Below are positions 30,201 through 43,700 of a stretch of DNA of 64,000 nt, piece by piece; position 1 is the first letter of the stretch; each line of letters begins with the position of its first letter. The position numbers and the translations under genes are program-made. The notes under the pieces were generated by a model, which was given only the letters and a program-made list of their open reading frames with translations, was not told where the DNA came from and made no database searches. Source of the DNA: Vespa crabro (lineage: Eukaryota > Arthropoda > Insecta > Hymenoptera > Vespidae). The DNA lies in assembly GCF_910589235.1 (NCBI RefSeq), contig NC_060966.1:682001-746000 (forward strand), written 5' to 3'.

Positions 30201-32810
30201 AAGAATATAACGTTTTTACTATGTTTAAATACGCGTTTTCATATGATAATTGTCGAAAAACTTAATCGACATACGCGAATTTCGGTATATGCGAAGATAA
30301 AATCGTGAAATCTTTAATAATACTTGTGCCACAGTTAGAAAAATGTTACCAATCGATTCAGAACATTGCATTTCATAAGATCAAACATCTATTTTATATT
30401 GGAATCAAAGTTTTTAACATTCTTTCGTATCGTATATACGATTTTTCGCTCATATACGCGTATCGTCGAAAAACGAAAACTTGAAATCTCGTTCAATTTC
30501 ATTGATTTTATATTCTATCGATGCAGAATAAAGAATATAACAAGAATATAACGTTTTTACTATGTTTAAATACGCGTTTTCATATGATAATTGTCGAAAA
30601 ACGTAATCGACATACGCGAATTTCGGTATATGCGAAGATAAAATCGTGAAATCTTTAATAATACTTGTGCCACAGTTAGAAAAATGTTATCAATCGATTC
30701 AGAACATTGCATTTAATAAGATCAAACATCTATTTTATATTGGAATCAAAGTTTTTAACATTCTTTCATATCGTATATACGATTTTTCGCTCATATACGC
30801 GTATCGTCGAAAAACGAAAACTTGAAATCTCGTTCAATTTCATTGATTTTATATTCTATCGATGCAGAATAAATAATATAACAAGAATAAAACGTTTTTA
30901 CTATGTTTAAATACGCGTTTTCATATGATAATTGTCGAAAAACGTTATCGACATACGCGAATTTCGGTATATGCGAAGATAAAATCGTGAAATCTTTAAT
31001 AATAATTGTGCCACAGTTAGAAAAATTTTACCAATCGATTCAGAATTTTGCATTTCATAAGATCAAACATCTATTTTATATTGGAACAAAGTGTTTAACA
31101 TTCTTTCATATCGTATATACGATTTTTCGCTCATATACGCGAATCGTCGAAAAACGAAAACTTGAAATCTCGTTCAATATCATTGATTTTATATTCTATC
31201 GATGCAGAATAAAGAATAAAACAAGAATATAACGTTTTTACTATGTTTAAATACGCGTTTTCATATGATAATTGTCGAAAAACGTAATCGACATACGCGA
31301 ATTTCGGTATATGCGAAGATAAAATCGTGAAATCTTTAATAATACTTGTGCCACAGTTAGAAAAATGTTACCAATCGATTCAGAACATTGCATTTCATAA
31401 GATCGAACATCTATTTTATATTGGAATCGAAGTATTTAACTTTCTTTCATATCGTATATACGATTTTTCGCTCATATACGCGTATCGTCGAAAAACGAAA
31501 ACTTGAAATCTCGTTCAATTTCATTGATTTTATATTCTATCGATGCAGAATAAAGAATATGACAAGAATATATCGTTTTTACTATGTTTAAATACGCGTT
31601 TTCAAATGATAATCGTCGAAAATCGTAATCGACATACGCGAATTTCGGTATATGCGAAGATAAAATCGTGAAATCTTTAATAATACTTGTGCCACAGTTA
31701 GAAAAATGTTACCAATCGATTCAGAACATTACATTTCATCAGATCAAACAACTATTTTATATTGGAATCAAAGTTCTTAACATTCTTTCATATAGTATAT
31801 ACGATTTTTCTCTTATATACGCGTATCGTGTAAAAACGAAGAGTTGAAATATCGTTAAATTTCATTCATTTTATATTCTATATATGCAGAATAAAGAATA
31901 TAACAAGAATATAACGTTTTTACTATGTTTAAATACGCATTTTCATATGATAATTGTCGAAAAACTTAATCGACATACGCGAATTTCGGTATATGCGAAG
32001 ATAAAATCGTGAAATCTTTAATAATACTTGTGCCACAGTTAGAAAAATGTTACCAATCGTTTCAGAACATTGCATTTCATAAGATCAAACATCTATTTTA
32101 TATTGGAATCAAAGTTTTTAACATTCTTTCATATCGTATATTCGATTTTTCGCTCATATTCGCGTATCGTCGAAAAACGAAAACTTGAAATCTCGTTCAA
32201 TTTCATTGATTTTATATTCTATCGATGCAGAATAAAGAATATAACGTTTTTACTATGTTTAAACACGTGTTTTCATATGTTAATTGTCGAAAGACGTAAT
32301 CGACATACGCGAATTTCGGTATATGCGAAGATAAAATCGTGTAATCTTTAATAATCCTTTGCCACAGTTAGAAAAATGTTACCAATCGATTCAGAACATT
32401 ACATTTCATCAGATCAAACAACTATTTTATATTGGAATCAAAGTTCTTAACATTCTTTCATATAGTATATACGATTTTTCGCTCATATACGCGTATCGTC
32501 GAAAAACGAAGAGTAGAAATCTCGTTCAATTTCATTCATTTTATATTCTATATATGCAAAATAAAGAATATAACAAGAATATAACGTTAGTACTATGTTT
32601 AAATACGCGTTTTCATATAATAATCTTCGAAAAACCTAATGGACATACGCAAATTTCGGTATATGCGAAGATAAAATCGTGGAATCTTTAATAATACTTG
32701 TGCCACAATTAGAAAAATGTTAACAATCGATTCAGAACATTGCATTTCATCAGATCAAACAACTATTTTATATTGGTATCAAAGTTTTTAACATTCTTTC
32801 ATATCGTATA
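24216..32810. repeat. Higher-order repeat: eight-monomer unit (2,716 bp), two full copies and a third partial
   Basis: Copies run from about 24,216 to 26,931 and from 26,932 to 29,647, matching at an offset of 2,716 bp. A third partial copy at about 30,990-32,810 matches the second at 2,715 bp. Shared variants include CTTTCGATGCATAATAAAG, the GAGAAGATAATATCG variant, CAGAATTTTGC, a shortened TTGGAACAAAG, GATCGAACATC, CTATATATGCAG, and a 12-bp-shorter monomer reading AAAGAATATAACGTTTTTAC. Between copies two and three lie monomers from a different source: the monomer at 30,707 matches that at 23,911, 6,796 bp away. Around 30,960-31,000 the sequence switches from that type to the 25.6/28.3-kb type within one monomer, which is a visible recombination join. 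Confidence 0.9.
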
Positions 32811-33699
32811 TACGATTTTTCGCTCATATACGCGTATCGTCGAAAAACGATGAGTTGAAATCTCGTTCAATTTCATTCATTTTATATTCTATATATGCAG
32901 AATAAAGAATATAACAAGAATATAACGTTAGTACTATGTTTAAATACGCGTTTTCATATGATAATTTTCGAAAAACGTAATCCACATACGCAAATTTCGG
33001 TATATGCGAAGATAAAATCGTGAAATTTTTAATAATACTTGTGCCACAGTTAGAAAAATGTCACCAATCGATTCAGAACATTGCATTTCATAAGATCAAA
33101 CATCTATTTTATATTGGAATCAAAGTTTTTAACATTCTTTCATATCGTATATACGATTTTTTGTTCATATACGCGTATCGTCGAAAACGAAAACTTGAAA
33201 TCTCGTTCAATTTCATTGATTTTATATTCTATCGATGCATAGTAAAGAATATAACAAGAGTATAAAGTTTTTACTATGTTTAAATACGCGTTTTCATATT
33301 TTAAATGTCGAATAAAATAATCGACGTACGCGAATTTCGGTATATGCGAAGATAAAATCGTGAAATCTTTAATAATGCTAGTGCCACAGTTAGAAAAATG
33401 TCACCAATCGATTCAGAACATTGCATTTCATAAGATCAAACATCTATTTTATATTGGAATCAAAGTTTTTAACATTCTTTCATATCGTATATTCGATCTT
33501 TCGCTCATATTCGCGTATCGTCGAAAAACGAAAACTTGAAATCTCGTTCAATTTCATTGATTTTATATTCTATCGATGCAGAATAAAGAATATAACGTTT
33601 TTACTATGTTTAAATACGCGCTTTCATATGTTAATTGTCGAAAGACTTAATCGACATACGCGAATTTCGGTATATGCGAAGATAAAATCGTGAAATCTT

Positions 33700-34845
33700 T
33701 AATAATACTAGTGCCACAGTTAGAAAAATGTCACCAATCGATTCAGAACATTTCATTTCATAAGATCAAAAACCTACTTTATATTGGAATCAAAGTTTTT
33801 AACATTCTTTCATTTGGTATATACGATTTTTCGCTCATATACATGTATCGTCGAAAGACGATAACTTTAAATCTCGTTCAATATCATTGATTTTATATTC
33901 TATCGACGCAGAATAAATAATATAAGTTGTATATAACCTTTTTATTATGTTGAAATACGCGTTTTCATATGATAATTATCGAAGAACGTAATCGACATAC
34001 GCGAATTTCGTTATATGCGAATATAAAATCGTGAAATCTTTAATAATACTTTTGCCACAGTTTGAAAAATGTCACCAATCGATTCAGAACATTGCATTTC
34101 ATAATTTCAAACATCTAATTTATATTGGAATCAAAGTTTATAACATTGTTACATATCGTATTTACGATTTTTCGCTTATATACGAGTATGGTCGACAAAA
34201 GAAAAGTTGAAATCTCGTTCAATTTCATGGATTTTATTTCTATCGACGTGGAATAATGAATATAACAAGAATTTAACATTTTTACTATGTCTAAATACGC
34301 GTTTTCGTATGATAATTTTCGAAAAACCTAATCGACTTATGCGAAATTCGGTATATGGGAAGATAAAATCATGAAATCTATAATGATACTTGAGCCACAG
34401 TTAGAAAAATGTAACCAATCGATTCAGAACATTGCATTTCATCAGATCAAACATCTATTTTATATTGGCATCAAAGTTTTTAACATTCTTTCATATCGTA
34501 TATACGATTTTTCGCTCATATACGCGATTCGTCGAAAGACGAAAACTTGAAATCGCGTTCAATTTCATTGATTTTATATTCTATCGATGCAGAATAAAGA
34601 ATATAACAAGAATATAACGTTTTTACTATGTTTAAATACGCGTTTTCATATGATAATTTTCGAAGAACGTAATCGACATACGCGAATTTCGGTGTATGTG
34701 AAGATAAACCGTGAAATCTTTAATAATACTTGTGCCACAGTTAGAAAAATGTTATCAATCGATCCAGAACATTGCATTTCATCAGATCAAACATCTATTT
34801 TATATTGGAATCAAAGTTTTTAACATTGCTTTCACATCGTACATA
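33700..34845. repeat. Degenerate edge of the satellite array and its truncated last monomer
   Basis: The last three or four monomers carry far more substitutions and indels than the interior. Examples are AATATAAGTTGTATATAACC near 33,920, TATGGTCGACAAAAG near 34,186 and GACGTGGAATAATG near 34,244. The final monomer runs normally through GGAATCAAAGTTTTTAACAT and stops within the main palindrome at about 34,845, reading CATCGTACATAGATAATAAT. The trinucleotide field begins at once, with no transposon or spacer between. Decay toward the edge is what unequal exchange predicts, since end monomers are homogenised least. Confidence 0.9.
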
Positions 34846-37800
34846 GATAATAATGATTAGATGGATAATAATGTTAAGAACGATATTAATAATAACAATA
34901 GTATCAATAAAAACGATAAAACCGACATTAAAGATACTAAAAATTACATTAATTTGGATAATATCGATAATGACGTTAATATTAATAATAATAATAACAA
35001 TAATATCGATAATAATAGTAATAATAATAACCAATAATAACGATTTTACAATAATATCGATAATAAGAAAAACAATAACAACTATTGTAAGGGTATTAAT
35101 GTAGCAACGATAATAATAAAATAATAGTAACAATAATAACAATAAAAAGGACAATAAAAAGAATAATAATAATAACGATAAGAACGATAATAAAGGTAAT
35201 AATAATAATAATTTCGATAATAACGATAATAATGATAATATCGGTAGTAATAATAAGAATAATAACGATAATAACCAAAATATTAAAATTAATATGAACA
35301 AAAATAACAATAGAAACGATAATTATGATAATAGCATTATAAATAATAACGATAAGAACGATAATATTGATAATAACAATAATAATCATAATTATAGTAA
35401 CGATAATAACGATAATTATAATAACAATGATAACGATAACAACGATAATAATGATAATATTGATAATATGATCATAAAGGTTATAGAAATATCAATAATA
35501 ACCATAATAGCGACAATAATGATAATGACGATAATAATAATAATTTTAACTACAAAAATATCGATAATAACGATAAAAATAATAATAACAGTAATATCAG
35601 TTATAATAATAATATGTACAACGATAATGACGACATTAACGATAATAATAATAGTAGTAATAACAATAATAACGATAATAACGATAAAAATAACAATAAC
35701 TAAGATAATTACGAAAATAACAACAATAACGATAATTACAATAATGCTTATATCGATAATAATAATAGTAACGATAATAACGATATTATCGATAATAATA
35801 ATAACAATAATAACTACAATAATGTTATTAATAATAGTAATAATAATAATAATTATTATAATAATAACTATAATGACGTACATAACGATAAATATAGTAG
35901 TAATAATTACAGTAATAACAATATTAATTATTATAACTATAATAACGATAATAATATTGGTAATACCAACAATAATAATAATTTTAACAATAATAACTAT
36001 GATAACGATAATAATGATAATAATAATAATAATAATAATACATATTATATCGTTAATAAAGATTATAAAAATAATAATAATAAAATTAATAACGATAATA
36101 ACGTTAATAACGATAATAATTAAATTAATAATAACGATAATAAGGATAATAATAATAATAATTGTAATAAGAATAATAACTATAATATCGTTAATAACGA
36201 TAATAATAGTAACGATTACGACGATAATAATAATAGTAATAACGATAATAAAGATAATTATGATAATAGAGGTATTAACAATAATAATAATAACAATATT
36301 ATCGATAATAACGTTAATATAGATAATTACGATTATAATAGTATTAATAATGACAATATTAACAATAATAAGGTTAAAAACAAAATGAAAGATAATAATA
36401 ATAACAATGATAACGGTAATAACGATAATATCGATAATAATATTAATAATAATAATAGTACTAAGAAAGAAAATACCGATAAGAACGAAAATAACAATAG
36501 TAACGATAATAACGTTAATAATAGGAATAATGGCAACAATAATAATAGTAATAAAAATAACATTAGTAACGTTAATAACAAACAAAATTATAACGATAAT
36601 AACGATACTAATAATAATCATAATAATGATAATTATAATAACAATAATAACAATAAGAACGGTATTAACGATAATAATAATAAAAATAATAACGAAAATA
36701 ACGATAATAATAATAACTATAATAATAATGATAATAAAAATAATAACAATAATGAAAGTAAAAACGATAATAACGATAACAACGATAATAACATTAATAA
36801 TTACAATAATATAGATAATAATAATAACGATAATAACGATAATAATAAATATAACGATAAAATATTAATGATAACATTTATAACAAATATAACGATAATA
36901 ATAATAAAGAAAATAATAATCATAACGATAATAGAAATAATAACGACAATAATAGTAATAATAATTACGATAATATCAATAATAAAGACAATAATAATAA
37001 TAATAATATTGATAATAAATATATAAATGTTAATAACGATAATAATAATAATAATAACGATAAAAACTATAATAACGATAATCATTATAACAATAATAGA
37101 GATAATAACGATTATCATGATAACAATAATAGCGATAATAACGATAATTACGATTACAATAGAAATAATAGTAATAAAAATATTAATAACGGTAATAACG
37201 ATAATGACGATAACAACGATAATAATAACAATAATAACGATAATAAGGATAATTATAATAATAATATCGATAATAAAAATAATAACGATATAAACTATAA
37301 TAGCGCAATAAGTAAATGTAATAATCATAATAATAACAGTAATAAAGTTTATAACGGAGATAAAGGTAATAATGACAATATAATGATGATAGTGATAATA
37401 ATTATCAAGGTAATAACGAAATTAATAATAACAATAAGAACGATAGTAACTATAATAAAGATAATATACGATATAATAAAAATAATAATAATAATAATAA
37501 TAATAATATCGATAGTAACAATAATAACGATAATAACGATAATATCGGTAATAATAATATCGATAATAACGATAATAATGATAACAATAATAACGATAAT
37601 TAAGATATAATAATAATAACAATAATTACGATAATAAGGATAATAACAATTATAACAATAATAACTCTAATAACGATAATATCGATAATAACGATTATTA
37701 CGAAAATAATATTCGTATTAGTAGGAATAATAACAATAAAAACGATCATGAAGTTAATAACGGTCACGATTTAAGGACAATAATTATATAAAATAATAAA

Positions 37801-39575
37801 GATAATAACGATAATAACGATAATAAAGATAAAAACGAATTTAACGGTAATAGCGATAATAATAATAATAATAACAGTAATTATATTAACAATAATTCCG
37901 ATATAAACGATAATAATAATAGTTATAATATCAGTAATAACGATAATAACGATAATATAAATAATAATAATAACAATAATAACGATAATAACGATAATAA
38001 CGATAATAACGATAATAACGAAAATATTAGCGATAATATTGTAAATAACGATAATAACGATAATAAGGATAATAACTATAATAATAATAACAATTATAAC
38101 GATAATGACGATAATACGGGTCACGATAATAACGATAATAACGTTTATAACGATAATAATAATATTATTAGTAGCAATAATAACAATAATAACGATAATG
38201 ACGATAATAAAGGTCACGATAATAACGATAATATTTATATGATATAATAAAGTTAAAAGCGATTATAACGATAATAATTATAATAGGAAAAGTATTCATA
38301 AAAATAATAACAATAATATCGATGAGGACGAAATAACGATTACAATAATAACGATAATAACGATTATAACGATAATAACGAAAATATTAGCGATAATATT
38401 GTAAATAACGATAATAATGAAAATAACGATAATGACGATAATGATATGAATTGTAATATTAATAATATTGATAACGATAATAACAATAATATCGATATAT
38501 GGATAATAATAACAAAATTAATAACGATAATTACGATAATAAGGATTATAACAATAATAATAATTACAATAATAACGATAATTATAATAATAACGATAAT
38601 AACGTCACAAACGATAATAAAGAAAAAATCTATAATCTCTATAACAATACTAACGATAATAACGGTACTAACGATAATAAAGAAAAAATCTATAATCTCT
38701 ATAACAATAATAACGATAATAACGATAATAATAATTATAATAATAATAACAATAATAAAGTTAATAACTATAATAATATTAATAAAAATAACAATAATTA
38801 CGATTATAACGATATTAACGTTTATAATAATAACAATAGTAACGATAATAACGATAATAATAGTAATAATAGCAACAATAATAATACTAATAAAAATAAC
38901 ATTATTAACGTTAATAATAATTACAATTATAACGATAATAACGGTAATAATAATAATCATAATAATGATAATTATAATAACAATAATAACGATATTTTCG
39001 ATATAAATAATAACAATAATAATGATAATAACCATAATAATGAAAATAACGATAATAATAATAACGACAATAACAATAATAGGAATAATAATAATAACGA
39101 TAATAACGATAATAATAATAGTATTAATAAATATAACAACGACATTAACGATAATAACGACAATCATGATAATAACGATAATAACGACAATAGTAATTAT
39201 AAGGATAAGGATAATAATAATAATAACAATAATAACGATAACAATGATAATAATAATAACAATCATATGTTAATAATAATAATAAGGATAATAATAATAA
39301 TAATAACAATATTAACGATAAAATCAATAATAGTAATAACAAATGTATCGATAATAACATAATAAAGATAATAATAATAACAATTATAACGATATAACAA
39401 TAAAAACGATAATAATAATAACGATAATAACGATAATAATAATTATAATAATAACGATAATAACGATAATAACGATATTAATATTAATAACGATAATAAA
39501 GATAATAAAGACAATAATAATAATAACAATAATAATGATAATAACGATAATAAAGATTTTAATAGTAGTAATAAT
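34846..39575. repeat. Degenerate trinucleotide field, block A (A-rich on + strand)
   Basis: About 4.7 kb made almost entirely of AAT, AAC and GAT triplets, with fewer AAA, AAG, AGT and ATT triplets. The + strand is A-rich, with C nearly confined to AAC and ACG and G to GAT. Triplet phase persists over hundreds of bases, which opens long stop-free frames of limited composition: Asn/Asp in one frame, Ile/Thr/Met/Val in another, and a hydrophobic Ile/Val frame on the other strand. These are low-complexity artefacts. Less regular stretches, such as 37,705-37,790 with GATCATGAAG and CGGTCACGATTTAAGG, act as landmarks for paralogous copies elsewhere in the window. I see no gene in the block. Confidence 0.93.
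38611..38730. repeat. 60-bp tandem duplication inside block A
   Basis: The segment beginning ACGATAATAAAGAAAAAATC at 38,611 is repeated at 38,671, with TATAATCTCTATAACAATA following in both. The period is exactly 60 bp (20 triplets), so triplet phase is kept. A related AATAAAGAAAAAATCTATAA occurs once near 56,300 in the third block, so the motif is part of the shared repertoire of the field. Confidence 0.85.
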
Positions 39576-39640
39576 AACAATAATATAGTATTTATATATA
39601 GTTTATATATATTTATTGTTACCACTATGACCTTTATTAT
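39576..39640. other. Polarity switch 1 with AT-rich hairpin
   Basis: Left of here the + strand reads ATAACGATAAT; right of here it reads TTATTATCGTT. The changeover is marked by AACAATAATATA (39,576-39,587) and an imperfect inverted copy TATATTTATTGTT (39,608-39,620) around a spacer of only A, T and one or two G. Then come ACCACTATGACC and the T-rich block. A hairpin at the exact point of strand inversion fits a fold-back or inverted-duplication breakpoint. A simple inversion breakpoint or an assembly join are the alternatives. Confidence 0.7.
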
Positions 39641-40708
39641 TATCGTTATTATCGTTATTATCGTTAATATTATCATTATTATTATCGTTATTATCGTTAT
39701 TTTTTTAATCAATATTATTATTATTATTATTATTAATATTAATATCGTTGTTATCGTTATTATTGTTATTGTTCTTTTCATTAATATCGATATTATTGTT
39801 ACTTATATTACCGTTATTATCGTTATTATTTCTAATATTATCATAATTATTATCGTTATTATTTTTATGATTGTAATTCCTATTATTATTATTTTTATCG
39901 TTGTTATCTTTATTATCGTTATTATCGTTAATGTTGTTATCGTTAATATATTTATTATCGTTATTATTTTTTATTATAGTTATTAATATTACTATTATTA
40001 ATGATATCGTTAATATCGTAATTATCGTAAATATTATTATTATTATTATCGCTATTATGTTTATTGATATTATCGTTATTATAGTTATTATTATTATCGG
40101 TATAATCTTTATTATCGTTATTATCGTTATTATTATTATCGTTATTATTGTTATAATAATTATTATTATTATCATCTTTATCGACATTATTATTATCGTT
40201 ATTTCCGTTACTCACATTGATATTATTATTACTCTATCGTTATTATCGTTAGTATTATTATCGTTATTATCGTTATTACCATTATTATTATTATTATTAT
40301 TATCGTTATTATCGTTATTATCATTATCCTTATTATCTTTATTATTTCTATTATTGTTATAAGTTTTAACATTACTACTATTATTATCGTTATTATAGCA
40401 ATTATCGTTATTAATATTAATATTATTATTGTTATAACCGTTACTATCGTTATTATTATTCTTTTTATCATTCTTATTGAAATTATTATTATCGTTATTA
40501 TCGTTATTATCTTTATGATTTCTTATAATAATTTATATACATTATCGCTATTAACGAGGATATTGCTTTTATTGTTATAGACATTATCGTAATTATCGCT
40601 ATTCTTAATATCATCGTTAATATCGATATTGCCGTTAATCTTGCTATTATTGTTATTAATACTAATTTTATTTTTGTTATTATCGTTATTTTGAATTTAT
40701 TATTAATA

Positions 40709-40711
<3 letters not shown>

Positions 40712-40761
<50 letters not shown>
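40712..40761. repeat. Perfect (TTA)n microsatellite, about 16 units
   Basis: An uninterrupted run of TTA of about 50 bp lies within otherwise interrupted triplet DNA. Because the surrounding field averages an interruption every few triplets, a pure run this long points to recent slippage expansion. Two similar pure runs occur in block C, at 54,974-55,033 and 61,136-61,187. Confidence 0.9.
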
Positions 40762-43700
40762 GTCGTCATTATATTTATTATTGTAATTATTATTATTATT
40801 TATATCTTCTTTATGGTTATTATTATTATTGCTATTATCGTTATTAGCATTATTATTATTATCGTTATTATCTTTTTTATTGTTATTATTGTTATTATTT
40901 TTATTATCGTTATTAACTTTATTATCATTAATCTTTTATTATTATTATCGTATTTATCGTTATTATCGTTACTATTATTATAATTATTATCGTTAGTAAC
41001 ATTATAATATTATTATTGTTATTATTGTTATTATAGTTATTGATTTAACATTATTATCGTAATTTCCGTTATTAATGTTATTATTACTATTATTATCAAT
41101 ATTGTTATTATTAATATCGATATTATCGTAATTATCATTATTATATTTATTATTGTTTCTATTATTATCAATATTATCGTTATTATTGTTATTATAATCG
41201 TTATTAACGTCATAACTGGTAATATAATTATTATTGTTATTATTCTTATTATTATTATAATTATAACCTAAATTATCGTTATCATCATTATTATCGATAT
41301 TATCATTATTATTATTAACGTTATAATCTTTCCTATCTTTATTATTATTATCGGTTTTTTAGTAATTATCGTTATTATTGTAATTTCTTTTATTATTATT
41401 ATCGTCATAACCATTGTTATCGTTATTATCTATATTATTATTATTATTACTACCGTTAATATCATATTCATCGTTATTATCGTAATTATTGTTAATATTA
41501 TTGCCGTTATTATTGTTACTATCGTTATTATTGTTATAATTATTGTCGTTATTATTGTTTCAAATATTATAATTATTATCCTTATTATCGTTATTATTGT
41601 AATTAATATTATTATTACTATTGATATTATCATTTTTATTATTATCGTTATTATTATTATTATCCCTATTAATTTTATTATTTTTATAATAATTATCGTT
41701 ACTATTATTATTGTCATTTATAATATTATTATTTAAGTATTATCATCATTATCGTTATTTTTGTTATTATTATTATTATCTTTATTATAGTAATTATCGT
41801 TATTATCGAAACCATTGTTATTAATTTTACTTCCGTCAATTACTATTAATATAGTTATTACGGATATAATCGTTATAATAGTTATTATTGTTATTACTAT
41901 AATTATTATAATTTCATTATTATCGTTATTATCGTTATTATTGCTTTTACTATTATTATTATTATTATTGTTATTATCGTTTTTATTATTATCGATATAA
42001 TCATTATTATCGTTATTATTTTTATCATTCTTATTATTACTATTATTAGTATCGTTATTATCGTTATTCTTTTTATTATTATTATTATCATTCTTATCGT
42101 TATTATTGTTATTATTATTATCTTGATTAACTTTAATATCAATGTCATTTACATTATTCTTATTTATACTATCGTTTTTATCGTTAAAATCGTTATTATT
42201 ATTATTACTGTTATCGCTATTATCGATAATATTATAATCGTTATTATCGTTATTATCGTCATTATTGTTATTGTTGATATAAGTATTATCGATATTATCG
42301 TTAATATTGTTATTATAATAATCGATATTATCGTTAATATCATTAATATTATTATCGCTATTATCGTTATTATTGTTATCATCGTTAATACCTTTATTAT
42401 CGTTATCGATATTATTAGTATTATCGTTATTATCGTTAATATCATTATTAATGTTATTATTATTACCATTGTCATCGTTATTATTCTTACTTTCGTCATT
42501 ATTGTTACTATTAATGTTATTATCGTTGATATCGTTATTATCTTTATTATCTTTATTATTGTTATTATCACTATTGTTATTATCATTATTATCGTTATTA
42601 TCTTTAATACTGTTATTATCGTTATTTTTGTTATTTTAATTATTATTGTTATCGATATGATCGTTAATATTGTGTTTATTATAATCGTAATATTCGTTAT
42701 TATCGCTAGTATTATTATTATTATTATCGTCATTATCCTTATAATTATTATCGGTATTATCGTTATTTTCGTTATTTTTATTATTATTACTCTTCATTAT
42801 CGTTATTATCGTTAATATTATAATCGATAAAATATTATAATCGTTAATATAATAATCGTTAATAATCGTAATAATATATTACCATCAATATCGTTATTAT
42901 TATAATTAATATTATTAATGGTACTATTGTTGTTATTATCGTTATTACCGCTATTATTATTATTTTTTCGTTACTATCGATATTATATTTAATATCGTTA
43001 TTAACGTTATTATCGTTATTATTATTCCCGTAATTATCGTTATTATCGTTATTATTATTATTACCGTCATAATCGTAAAATTATATTCGTTTTTATCGTT
43101 ATTATTGTTATTATTAATATTATTATTATAATCGTTATTATCGTTATTATTGTTATAATCGCTATTATTATTAATATTATAATCATCATTATCATTTTTA
43201 TTGTTACTATCGATATTATTATTACTATTATTATCGTTACTTTCATTTTTATAATTATCGATATTATCGTTATGATCATTATTAATGTTATTTTTATTAT
43301 TATTATCGATATTATAGTAAATATTGTTAGTAGTATTATCGATATTATCGTCATTATTGTTATTATTATTATCGTTTAAATCGTTTTTAACGTTATTATT
43401 TTTCTTACTGTTATTATTACCACTATTATTATCCTTATTATCGTTATTATAGTTATTATTCTTAATATTGTTATTATTACTTCTATTATTATCGTTATTA
43501 TCTTTATTATCGCTATTATTGTTATTATTGTTAATATTATTATCGTTATTATCATTATAATTATTATTATCGTTATTATTCATATCATTCTTATCATCAG
43601 AATCTTTAATATCATCATTATCTTTATTAATATTATTATTATTATTGTTAAAAGCGTTATTATCGTTATTATCATTATTATCGTAATTATCGTTGTTATT

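Larger units (their letters stand above)
1..34845. repeat. 341-bp tandem satellite array, about 102 monomers
   Basis: A head-to-tail array with all copies in one orientation. The landmark TTGCATTTCATAAG recurs at 86, 427, 768, 1109 and so on to 34,772, almost always 341 bp apart (range about 325-342). Counting these landmarks gives about 102 complete monomers. The window starts inside a monomer, so the array continues to the left. Monomers differ at only a few positions through most of the array, with single-base changes and small indels. The monomer is AT-rich but holds many CG dinucleotides and several short palindromes. Every copy carries the same 61-codon stop-free stretch, which follows from repetition and shows no sign of being a gene. 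The length is about twice a nucleosomal repeat, as in many centromeric and pericentromeric satellites. A centromeric role is an inference. I do not recognise the family by name. Confidence 0.98.

Noticed and set aside
86..34823. A 61-codon stop-free frame repeated in nearly every satellite monomer, sometimes extended to 75-110 codons
   Set aside because: It starts at TTG rather than ATG, its conservation simply follows the DNA repeat, extensions arise from random single-base changes, and no ribosome-binding, splice or promoter context is evident. Nothing suggests coding selection.
1..34845. CRISPR array
   Set aside because: The 341-bp unit repeats as a whole, with no variable spacers between short repeats, and the context is eukaryotic.
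1..34845. CENP-B box
   Set aside because: No segment of the consensus monomer fits the TTCGNNNNANNCGGG core; TTCGCTCATATACGCG has the first part but not the CGGG end.
36385..37026. Asn/Asp-rich frames that look like prion-like or Dictyostelium/Plasmodium-style poly-Asn proteins
   Set aside because: The same DNA gives poly-Ile/Thr in another frame and poly-Ile/Val on the other strand. There is no complex flanking coding sequence to which an Asn-rich segment would belong.
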